From Escherichia sp. MOD1-EC7003 (GTDB lineage: Bacteria > Pseudomonadota > Gammaproteobacteria > Enterobacterales > Enterobacteriaceae): a DNA stretch of 64,000 bases. Both the position numbers and the translations under genes were made by a program. The DNA lies in contig NZ_PTRE01000013.1 in the NCBI RefSeq assembly GCF_002965065.1, forward strand, positions 1 to 64,000, written 5' to 3'. Of the stretch, positions 1-6,530 are shown one piece after another; within the stretch, counting starts at the first letter, position 1; each line of letters begins with the position of its first letter. The notes under the pieces are model-generated. The model had not been told where the DNA came from and ran no database searches. It saw nothing but the letters and a program-made list of their open reading frames with translations.

Positions 1-62
1 CATGTTGGGTGGAGCGGACAATCCAAATGGTGAATTACTGTCTTATATCATTGGCGCTGACA
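1..62 (-). mobile_element. End of an insertion sequence interrupting mdtF
   Basis: The mdtF reading frame matches the known protein up to Met-Pro-Gln (codon 224, base 63) and then runs into unrelated sequence that gives four foreign residues and a stop. Read on the minus strand the foreign part begins TGTCAGCGCC, which resembles the TGT-starting ends of IS21-type elements. Only 62 bases are visible, so the family is tentative and the other end and any target duplication lie outside the window. Confidence 0.6.
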
Positions 63-734
63 CTGTGGCATGCCACCCAGTTGACCACCAGAAATCTGAT
101 TGTTTTGCACCTTAATTTGGGAAATAACATCGGAAGGCACCAGATTGTATTTATTGAGTTTTTGCGGGTCCAGCCAGATACGCATGGCGTACTCGGAACC
201 AAAGAGCTGTACGCTACCAACGCCCGAGGTACGGCTTAGCGGGTCTTTGATATTAGACGCTACATAGTCCGCGATATCGTACTGGTTGAGGCTGCCGTTA
301 TCAGAAATAAACGCCGCTACCATCAGGATATTACTGCTCGACTTATCGACGCTAATCCCCTGCTGCTGCACCGCTTCAGGTAATGAAGGCATAGCGAGTT
401 GCAGTTTATTTTGCACCTGAACCTGTGCGATATCAGGCGATGTCCCAGTCTCGAAGGTCAGAGTGATAGAGGCATGACCCGCCGCATCGCTGGTTGAAGA
501 CATGTACATCAGGCCATCAAGCCCATTCATATTTTGCTCAATCACCTGAGTTACCGAGTCTTCTACCGTTTGCGCATCGGCACCCGGATAGGTAGCGCTG
601 ACGGTAATGGTCGGTGGCGCAATCTGCGGATACTGTGCAACCGGTAAGTTGATGATCGCCAGACCGCCTGCAAGCATCATAATAATGGCAAGTACCCAGG
701 CAAAAACCGGGCGATCAATAAAATAGTTAGCCAT
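63..734 (-). pseudogene. mdtF: mdtF, 5' fragment (RND multidrug efflux pump), interrupted
   Basis: N-terminal 224 codons of the inner-membrane RND proton/drug antiporter MdtF, which works with the adaptor MdtE and TolC. It begins with the typical RND start ([20 protein letters not shown]) and its first membrane helix (about residues 10-28), followed by periplasmic porter-domain sequence. The full protein is a little over 1,000 residues. Here the frame is broken after Gln224 by the insertion-sequence end at 1-62, so the pump is almost certainly not made. It lies 24 bp downstream of mdtE in the same operon. The 3' part may survive beyond the insertion, outside the window. Confidence 0.9.
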
Positions 735-758
735 GAAAGTCCCCTTAAGCCTGCAACG

Positions 759-1916
759 TTATTGTTTCGATTCGGTGCTGGCGTTTTCCTGGCTGGAGGA
801 AATTGCACGTGCTTTGATACCCGGACGAATGCGTTGCAAACCGGAAACGATCACCCGATCGCCAGCCTGCAAGCCAGAGGTGACAACCCACTGGTCGCCG
901 ATGGCTTTGCTGGCTTCAATTTCGCGTAGCTGCACGATATCGTCTTTATCCAGAATGAGCGCCGTTGCTTTACCCTGGGCGTTGTGGGTGACGCCTTCCT
1001 GCGGCACCAGTAATACATTCTGGCGGCTCCCTTCATCCACTAATGCCGTGACGTACATGCCAGGCAGCAAGTCACCATTTGGGTTAGGGAAAATCGCCCG
1101 TAACGTCACGGACCCCGTGGTTTCATCCACCGTCGGGTCGGTGAATTTCAGCGTGCCGGTCTGGCTGTAACGTTGACCATTTTCCAGATTCAGTTGTACT
1201 GGCGTACTGCCCTGAATTTGTTTGATTTGCCCACTGGCAACCTCTTTTTTCATGCGCAAAAAATCCTGCACCGACTGTGTGAGATCGACATAAATGGGGT
1301 CCAGACGTTGTACGGTAACCAGCGAATCTGCCTGATTAGCGGTAACGAGAGCGCCGACGGTCACCGACGATTTTCCGCTGACGCCCGTAATCGGCGAGGT
1401 GACATTCGCGTATTGCAGATTGATCGTCGCCTGTTCAACAGCCGCTTTGGCGACGGTGACATTGGCTTCTGCTTCATTCAGCTGGGTGCGCGCGGTGTCG
1501 TAATCCTGACGGCTAACGTAGTTGGTCTTCAGTAACGATGCCTGGCGGTTAAAGGTGATGCGGGCATTGCTGGCGGTAGAGAGCGCTTTCGCCAGCGTAC
1601 CTTTGGCAGAGTTCAGCTCTGCCTGTAAAGGCGCAGGATCAATCTGATACAGCGAATCGCCCTGGTTCACTTTATCGCCTTCGATAAAGTTGCGTTTAAT
1701 GATTATACCGCTCACCTGTGGGCGTATCTCGGCAACTTCATAAGGAACGGTTCTACCGGGCAGTTCGCTCAGCACATTGACCGAACTGGGGGAGAGCGTG
1801 ACGACACCGACCTCAGGCGTCATGGCGGCGGCGTTTTCCACCGATTTGTCATCGCAGGCGGTGAGCATCGCGCCGCAGAATAACAACGGTATTAATAGCT
1901 TTCTTCTTCTGTTCAT
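759..1916 (-). CDS. mdtE: MdtE, periplasmic adaptor of the MdtEF-TolC efflux pump
   Basis: 385-residue membrane-fusion protein, the same length as the K-12 protein. The N-terminus is a lipoprotein signal with lipobox Leu-Thr-Ala-Cys and acylation at Cys21, so the protein is anchored to the inner membrane and spans the periplasm. The hairpin, lipoyl-like and beta-barrel regions of the HlyD/AcrA family follow. It normally links the RND pump MdtF to TolC for export of drugs and steroids, and the operon is activated by GadE. Because mdtF is interrupted here, MdtE has lost its cognate pump. Confidence 0.96.
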   Translation of the reverse strand: MNRRRKLLIPLLFCGAMLTACDDKSVENAAAMTPEVGVVTLSPSSVNVLSELPGRTVPYEVAEIRPQVSGIIIKRNFIEGDKVNQGDSLYQIDPAPLQAELNSAKGTLAKALSTASNARITFNRQASLLKTNYVSRQDYDTARTQLNEAEANVTVAKAAVEQATINLQYANVTSPITGVSGKSSVTVGALVTANQADSLVTVQRLDPIYVDLTQSVQDFLRMKKEVASGQIKQIQGSTPVQLNLENGQRYSQTGTLKFTDPTVDETTGSVTLRAIFPNPNGDLLPGMYVTALVDEGSRQNVLLVPQEGVTHNAQGKATALILDKDDIVQLREIEASKAIGDQWVVTSGLQAGDRVIVSGLQRIRPGIKARAISSSQENASTESKQ

Positions 1917-2254
1917 TTTATTCCCTGAAACTTCTTGAAAAATAAAGGTTCTTTAAATTGTGCGCGAGGAGAGGTATGAGGGATTTACAGACCTGCGGCA
2001 TAGTAGAGTTATCAGCCAGTAAGGTGGGATACAGGCACAGTGATCGACATGGTGAGGTCAACGACAAAAAAAATGTTGCCGTTCTGCCAACAGTTCCTGC
2101 CAGCATTCGGGCAACGAAAGGTTCTACTGGTGGATACACATACCAGGGGAATAAAGTCGTTTTCGTCTCTCCTTCAGTAATCACCGGGGGTAATGAAATC
2201 AGCATCTGCATCCCTCGTCATGCCAGCCATCAATTTCAGTTTCTTATGTCCTGA
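1917..2254. other. gadE-mdtE intergenic region
   Basis: 338 bp between the gadE stop and the mdtE start, without a convincing gene. A 98-codon plus-strand open frame crosses it but has no recognisable product. The interval would be the 3' untranslated region of gadE and the leader of mdtEF. A small RNA (GadF) has been reported from the gadE 3' UTR in K-12, but I cannot place its ends from sequence alone. Confidence 0.5.
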
Positions 2255-2782
2255 CTAAAAGTAAGATGTGATACCCAGGGTTACGATGTCGCTCATACGT
2301 CTTAGTTTCAGCTTGTACATAATGTTGAATTTCTGAATTTTTAATGTTTGTTGCGAAATATTGAGCGTTGACGTGATATTGCTTTCGTTTTTGTTTTTCA
2401 GAATCAGTTGCATAATTTTGAACTGATTATGTGAAAAACATAATTGTGAATTCTTATGGGGCAAGTGTTTACCATAAGTGATCTCAAGAAGATTTTTGAT
2501 GCTTTCTTTGCGGCTGACAAAATAAATAGGCGCTTTAGCTTTTAGTTTACTGATATGATAAGGTGCCAAAACAATAATTCTTTCGGCATCTAGTTTCTCC
2601 AGAAATTTAATCGCTTCTTCATCAAGGATATGATTATGATAGGTATCAATAATAACCTTGAAGCGTTTATTGCCTACCTTTTTGATCTCTGACAGGGAAT
2701 TGATTTTTATCATTTCGTGATTATCTTTCAATTGCCAAAAGCCCTGTAAAAGAAAAGAATCTTTCGTCATGAGAAAAATCAT
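2255..2782 (-). CDS. gadE: GadE, LuxR-family central activator of glutamate-dependent acid resistance
   Basis: 175-residue regulator starting MIFLMTKDSF, nearly identical to the K-12 protein. An upstream in-frame extension to 2860 exists, but the ATG at 2782 gives the family length and N-terminus. The C-terminal third (about residues 108-170) carries the LuxR-type helix-turn-helix. GadE binds 20-bp GAD boxes and switches on gadA/BC, hdeAB, mdtEF and other acid-resistance genes. It is preceded by a long non-coding control region (2783-3569), as in K-12, where EvgA, YdeO, GadX/W and H-NS act. Confidence 0.96.
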   Translation of the reverse strand: MIFLMTKDSFLLQGFWQLKDNHEMIKINSLSEIKKVGNKRFKVIIDTYHNHILDEEAIKFLEKLDAERIIVLAPYHISKLKAKAPIYFVSRKESIKNLLEITYGKHLPHKNSQLCFSHNQFKIMQLILKNKNESNITSTLNISQQTLKIQKFNIMYKLKLRRMSDIVTLGITSYF

Positions 2783-3241
2783 AACTTGCTCCTTAGCCGT
2801 TATCGTTTCGAACATGTCATCCTTTTCATTATTTACATCCCTGTCTGAATCGCTGTTCAATATAGTAAACGCCTATAAGAACTTTGCCCTTCGTGAACTA
2901 ATACGTCTATTAACACTAATCAATACTTCAGAATTATCCATCACGCACTCCATATATTGATCCTAAGTAAAATTCCTGGTTGTTATCAATCTGTAAACAA
3001 CAAACAACAAGTTAACGCTTGCGGATTACTGCCCAAGAATAAGTTATCAATAACCAGTTTGTGATCCCTGAAGAATATGACTAAAGTTAAAATGTAATCC
3101 GATTTAAATATCGAGTCTCCTTGTTTCGACTTAAGCTGGCAATTGGATTGCCAGCTTTCTTTTAACGCATTGAATTTACCTGAGTAAATAACTCATTCAT
3201 GCCTTCAGGTTTTTATATAGCGTCTGGAGACAAGGATATTT
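2783..3241. promoter_or_regulatory. gadE promoter and leader region (left part)
   Basis: AT-rich stretch directly upstream of gadE. In K-12 the nearly 800-bp gadE upstream region holds several promoters and binding sites for many acid-resistance regulators. The length and AT-richness are conserved here. It also contains the antisense RNA candidate at 3095-3163. Individual promoters cannot be assigned with confidence by eye. Confidence 0.7.
3095..3163 (+). ncRNA. arrS: ArrS-like small RNA antisense to the gadE leader
   Basis: A strong plus-strand intrinsic terminator is visible: AAGCTGGCAA and TTGCCAGCTT (3133-3157) around a 5-base loop, followed by TTTCTTTT. A TAAAAT box near 3089-3094 could start a transcript of about 65-70 nt ending there. 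This matches the size, orientation and place of ArrS, the 69-nt RNA antisense to the long gadE leader in K-12. The 5' end is inferred. Confidence 0.6.
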
Positions 3242-3388
3242 ATGCAATATAATCAACGCCAGTTGCAAAAAAAAATGAACCCGGATTACTTATCTGCCCA
3301 TGGCATCAACGCTTACGGAGCTCTTTGTCACAGCACTTTTAAAACATTAAACCTGACCACGGAAAATATCAGCCATGATAATGTTTGA
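3242..3388 (+). CDS. Candidate 48-residue small protein upstream of gadE
   Basis: Short open frame MQYNQRQLQK... of 48 residues ending at TGA 3386-3388. A purine-rich stretch (GGAGACAAGGA) lies 5-15 bases before the ATG and would serve as a ribosome binding site. The product is hydrophilic, with many Gln, Asn and Lys residues, one Cys and no membrane segment. I do not recognise it. It lies inside the hdeD-gadE control region, downstream of the ArrS-like terminator and divergent from gadE. It may be real, or a chance frame in conserved regulatory DNA. Confidence 0.35.
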   Translation: MQYNQRQLQKKMNPDYLSAHGINAYGALCHSTFKTLNLTTENISHDNV

Positions 3389-3520
3389 AATGGCTAATTT
3401 GGCATGCAATGAAAAAAATTAGATGAAATTCAGTAGGTTGAAATAATCATCAGTAGGTGATTACTTCAATGATCGTGTGCTATTGCTCTAAAATGCTGTG
3501 TAGTGGAGAGAGTATTAACG

Positions 3521-3551
3521 GGATCATAGTCACATTAAGTGACTATGATCC
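3521..3551. terminator. Perfect 13-bp hairpin downstream of hdeD
   Basis: GGATCATAGTCAC and its exact reverse complement are separated by 5 bases, 18 bp beyond the hdeD stop. It probably ends or protects the hdeD transcript. There is no long T-run, so it may stabilise RNA rather than terminate. Confidence 0.6.
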
Positions 3552-3569
3552 AGATGACAACCGGGATAA

Positions 3570-4142
3570 TTATTGCTGTTTAACGAACAAACTGGCGAAG
3601 CTGAACAGGCTGGCGGCGCTAAATATCAGTTCAATTCCTACCAGTGTGGAAACCAGTGTTACAGACACCATCGGCGTTGCACCAAGGAATATCCAGGCAA
3701 TGACGATATCCAGCACACCAATAACGAGCTGTAACCAGCTGCCTTTCATTGAACGCTGGCGATACCAACTCATCAGGCGAATAACCCCAGCAACACAGAA
3801 CAAACCGGCAATAAATGCCGCAATGGCAAAAATGCCCAGCTCTGGTGCGCGGATGAAGAAATAGCCGATCAATAAATAGGCGACCGCGACGAGGAAACCG
3901 GATAATACAGGCCAGAAATTATGACTGCGGTTGCTGAATAATCCAACAATAAGCGCAATACCCGAGCAGATTAATAATGCACCCACTACCGTGCTTAAAA
4001 TATCGCCAGAAACGAACGGGAAGCTGATACACAGCAACCCGACGATAAACAACAGCACGGCAATAAACTGGATTGCTCTGCGATGCTTTTTGAGCATCTC
4101 CAGATCAAACTTCAAAATTGTTGCCTTATCTATATATAACAT
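3570..4142 (-). CDS. hdeD: HdeD, acid-resistance inner-membrane protein
   Basis: 190-residue membrane protein, essentially the K-12 HdeD. After a cytoplasmic N-terminus (MLYIDKATILKFDLEMLKKH) it has about six hydrophobic helices (DUF308/HdeD fold). It is required for acid resistance at high cell density; the molecular role is unknown. It is transcribed away from hdeAB, with a shared control region at 4143-4396 that contains a GAD-box-like site. Confidence 0.95.
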   Translation of the reverse strand: MLYIDKATILKFDLEMLKKHRRAIQFIAVLLFIVGLLCISFPFVSGDILSTVVGALLICSGIALIVGLFSNRSHNFWPVLSGFLVAVAYLLIGYFFIRAPELGIFAIAAFIAGLFCVAGVIRLMSWYRQRSMKGSWLQLVIGVLDIVIAWIFLGATPMVSVTLVSTLVGIELIFSAASLFSFASLFVKQQ

Positions 4143-4218
4143 AGAACCACCCTATAAAATTAAGAAGAAAATCCCCTGCTATCAATCTATGCCAAAAACG
4201 CGTCTAAGAATGCAGTCG

Positions 4219-4238
4219 ATTTAATAAAAATTTCCTAA
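4219..4238 (-). promoter_or_regulatory. GAD-box-like GadE site between hdeD and hdeA
   Basis: On the minus strand this reads TTAGGAAATTTTTATTAAAT, matching 15 of 20 positions of the GAD box as I recall it (TTAGGATTTTGTTATTTAAA). It lies 77 bp before hdeD and about 158 bp before hdeA, where GadE is known to activate both transcripts. Confidence 0.55.
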
Positions 4239-4396
4239 TTACAGTATCTGATGCATCTGTAACTCGTTGTATTGAAATAAAAATATCTGATTTTGATATT
4301 TTCCATCAACATGACATACCCAAAAAACCAGGTTATAACCTCAGTGTCGAAATTGATTCGTGACGGCTCTTTCATTTTATAGTTGAGGATATTACG

Positions 4397-4729
4397 ATGA
4401 AAAAAGTATTAGGTGCTATTCTTGGTGGTCTGCTTCTTCTGCCCGTTGTGAGCAATGCAGCGGATGCGCAAAAAGCAGCTGATAACAAAAAACCGGTCAA
4501 CTCCTGGACCTGTGAAGATTTCCTGGCTGTGGACGAATCCTTCCAGCCAACTGCAGTTGGTTTTGCTGAAGCGCTGAACAATAAAGATAAACCAGAAGAT
4601 GCGGTTTTAGATGTTCAGGGTGTTGCAACCGTAACCCCAGCTATCGTTCAGGCTTGTACTCAGGATAAACAAGCCAACTTTAAAGATAAAGTTAAAGGCG
4701 AATGGGACAAAATTAAGAAAGATATGTAA
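4397..4729 (+). CDS. hdeA: HdeA, periplasmic acid-stress chaperone
   Basis: 110-residue precursor with a 21-residue signal peptide ending Ser-Asn-Ala. The mature protein has the two cysteines (Cys39 in SWTCED and Cys87 in QACTQD) that form the single disulfide of HdeA. At pH below about 3 the dimer dissociates and partly unfolds, binding other periplasmic proteins to stop aggregation, then releases them slowly on neutralisation. A good ribosome binding site (GAGGATATTACG) precedes the ATG. First gene of hdeAB-yhiD. Confidence 0.97.
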   Translation: MKKVLGAILGGLLLLPVVSNAADAQKAADNKKPVNSWTCEDFLAVDESFQPTAVGFAEALNNKDKPEDAVLDVQGVATVTPAIVQACTQDKQANFKDKVKGEWDKIKKDM

Positions 4730-4844
4730 TTCCGGGAATGCGTTACATCGTACTTCCTTGCATATTGAACAGGTCGGAATAGCTTCTTTAAAAGCAGCAA
4801 TTCCTCCTGTTCATATATAATATCTATATTAAATGGGTTACAAA

Positions 4845-5171
4845 ATGAATATTCTATCTTTCCGTAAAGCGTTTATTTTCATGGGCGCTGTAGCGGCGTT
4901 GTCATTGGTAAACGCGCAATCTGCGCTGGCAGCCAATGAATCCGCTAAAGATATGACCTGCCAGGAATTTATTGATCTGAATCCAAAAGCAATGACGCCG
5001 GTTGCGTGGTGGATGCTGCATGAAGAAACAGTATATAAAGGTGGCGATACTGTTACTTTAAATGAAACCGATCTCACTCAAATTCCTAAAGTGATCGAAT
5101 ACTGCAAAAAAAATCCACAGAAAAATTTGTATACCTTCAAAAATCAAGCATCTAATGACTTGCCGAATTAA
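4845..5171 (+). CDS. hdeB: HdeB, periplasmic acid-stress chaperone
   Basis: 108-residue HdeA paralogue with a signal peptide of about 29 residues (ending SALA) and two conserved cysteines (MTCQEF and EYCKKN). It works at a slightly higher pH than HdeA. An ATG 12 bases upstream (4833) is in frame, but 4845 gives the known start MNI. It is 115 bp after hdeA and followed by a clear terminator before yhiD. Confidence 0.96.
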   Translation: MNILSFRKAFIFMGAVAALSLVNAQSALAANESAKDMTCQEFIDLNPKAMTPVAWWMLHEETVYKGGDTVTLNETDLTQIPKVIEYCKKNPQKNLYTFKNQASNDLPN

Positions 5172-5183
5172 TGAGGTACAAGT

Positions 5184-5224
5184 AAAAAGGAGTAGCAAGT
5201 TGAGCCATCTTGCTGCTCCTTTTT
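5184..5224 (+). terminator. Intrinsic terminator after hdeB
   Basis: AAAAGGAGTAGCAAG pairs with CTTGCTGCTCCTTTT (one wobble) across a 9-base loop, ending in TTTTT. It lies 13 bp after the hdeB stop and just before yhiD, so yhiD probably receives only part of the hdeAB transcription. Confidence 0.85.
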
Positions 5225-5234
5225 GCATTTTTAT

Positions 5235-5882
5235 ATGACAGTAGAATTTATTATACGACTTATACTTGCGGCAATTGCCTGTGGCGCTATTGGCATGGAA
5301 AGGCAAATGCGTGGCAAAGGAGCAGGGTTACGCACACATGTATTAATTGGCATGGGAAGCGCCCTGTTTATGATTGTTTCGAAATATGGTTTTGCTGACG
5401 TACTGTTTTTAGATCACGTCGGACTGGACCCCAGCCGTATTGCCGCTCAGGTAGTGACGGGCGTCGGCTTTATCGGTGCAGGTAATATTCTCGTTCGTAA
5501 CCAAAATATTGTGGGTCTGACGACAGCCGCGGATATCTGGGTGACCGCCGCCATTGGTATGGTTATTGGCTGCGGTATGTACGAACTGGGTATTTATGGT
5601 TCAGTGATGACCTTGCTGGTACTGGAAGTCTTCCATCAATTAACCATCCGTCTGATGAACAAAAATTACCATTTACAGCTGACATTAGTGAATAGTAATA
5701 CGGTATCAATGCTCGACTGGTTTAAGCAGCAAAAAATAAAAACTAATTTAGTTTCGTTGCAGGAAAATGAAGATCATGAAGTGGTCGCCATTGATATCCA
5801 GCTTCATGCTATGGCGTCGATAGAAGACCTGTTGCGATTATTAAAAGGTATGGCAGGGGTGAAAGGCGTTTCAATTAGCTAA
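5235..5882 (+). CDS. yhiD: YhiD, MgtC/SapB-family inner-membrane protein
   Basis: 215-residue protein of the MgtC family. The N-terminal half has about four hydrophobic segments with the conserved patterns GMERQMRGKGAGLRTH and GVGFIGAGNI. The C-terminal half is a soluble ACT-like domain ending VKGVSIS. It belongs to the acid-fitness island, downstream of hdeAB and their terminator. A start at 5223 is possible, but 5235 gives the K-12 length. The role in acid adaptation is inferred from location and regulation. Confidence 0.93.
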   Translation: MTVEFIIRLILAAIACGAIGMERQMRGKGAGLRTHVLIGMGSALFMIVSKYGFADVLFLDHVGLDPSRIAAQVVTGVGFIGAGNILVRNQNIVGLTTAADIWVTAAIGMVIGCGMYELGIYGSVMTLLVLEVFHQLTIRLMNKNYHLQLTLVNSNTVSMLDWFKQQKIKTNLVSLQENEDHEVVAIDIQLHAMASIEDLLRLLKGMAGVKGVSIS

Positions 5883-5888
5883 TCTGTA

Positions 5889-5973
5889 TATACCCGTCAT
5901 ACTTCAAGTTGCATGTGCGTTGGCTGCGTTCGTTCACCCGAATCACTTACATAAGTAAGTGATTCGGGATTCT
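5889..5973 (+). repeat. Truncated ERIC (IRU) element
   Basis: Starts with the usual ERIC end (ATACCCGTCATACTTCAAG) and keeps the core, which here is a perfect 14-bp palindrome (CCCGAATCACTTAC, 4-base loop, its complement). After GGGATTCT the sequence leaves ERIC: the second terminal arm is missing. It faces the full copy at 6280-6406 in inverted orientation. Confidence 0.85.
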
Positions 5974-6279
5974 GAGGTCGTGGAGAATAACCATAAAAAC
6001 AAGGTGGTTTCCTGGGCGCAGGATAGATTTCATAGCCCCCTGTTTGTTGTGTTAATAGCGGTTAAAAAAAGCTTGATCATAAAAAAATAATCGATAATAA
6101 TTCTCATTATCACTTTACGTTTAACAAAACATAACCATATTGATAGCAAAACCATAACCATAATATTTGCAAGAGATAATGCACAGCGCTCTTCACTCCA
6201 GATGTGGCATATCGTTTTGCCTGACAAAGAGGGCGTGCTTTTGCGTAATTGCCGAGATACCAGACAATTTCATGGGATA
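5974..6279 (+). promoter_or_regulatory. Promoter region of chuA with Fur box
   Basis: AT-rich 306 bp between two ERIC elements. A Fur box is visible at 6093-6111 (GATAATAATTCTCATTATC, 16 of 19 consensus positions), so iron repression of chuA is expected. chuA lies 420 bp downstream, consistent with a long leader. In complete chu loci the divergent chuT promoter would be near here; no chuT is present. Confidence 0.8.
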
Positions 6280-6406
6280 TATATCCTAAATAATTCGAGT
6301 TGCAGGAAGGCGGCAAGTGAGAGAATCCCGATGAGCTTACATAAGTAAGTGATTCGGGTGAACGAACGCAGCCAACGCACATGCAACTTGAAGTATGACG
6401 GGGATA
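6280..6406 (-). repeat. Full-length ERIC (IRU) element in the chuA leader
   Basis: About 127 bp from TATATCCTAAATAATTCGAG to AAGTATGACGGGGATA, including the central AGCTTACATAAGTAAG core. It lies between the Fur box and the chuA start and so would be transcribed as part of the chuA leader. Confidence 0.9.
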
Positions 6407-6509
6407 AACGCCAATAAACTCACCCGGCGAATATTATCACTCTGAATCGTAAATAAATTTATTTTTCGCCAGCCACCCCGGTATTAACCCAGGCAGCCAG
6501 CATTTTTTA

Positions 6510-6525
6510 TTTTCCTCATGGAGAA
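6510..6525 (+). promoter_or_regulatory. FourU-type RNA thermometer over the chuA ribosome binding site
   Basis: TTTTCC (6510-6515) can pair with GGAGAA (6520-6525), which contains the Shine-Dalgarno sequence, across a TCAT loop; the ATG follows at 6531. A FourU thermometer has been described at this place in Shigella shuA and E. coli chuA. It opens near 37 °C to allow translation in the host. Confidence 0.75.
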
Positions 6526-6530
6526 TCGCT

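Noticed and set aside
1958..2254. 98-codon plus-strand frame in the gadE-mdtE gap
   Set aside because: No ribosome site or family pattern; the gap is a conserved leader/3' UTR.
6030..6382. Overlapping short minus-strand frames upstream of chuA, considered as chuT remnants
   Set aside because: Translations show no signal peptide or haem-binding-protein motif and partly run through the ERIC repeat.
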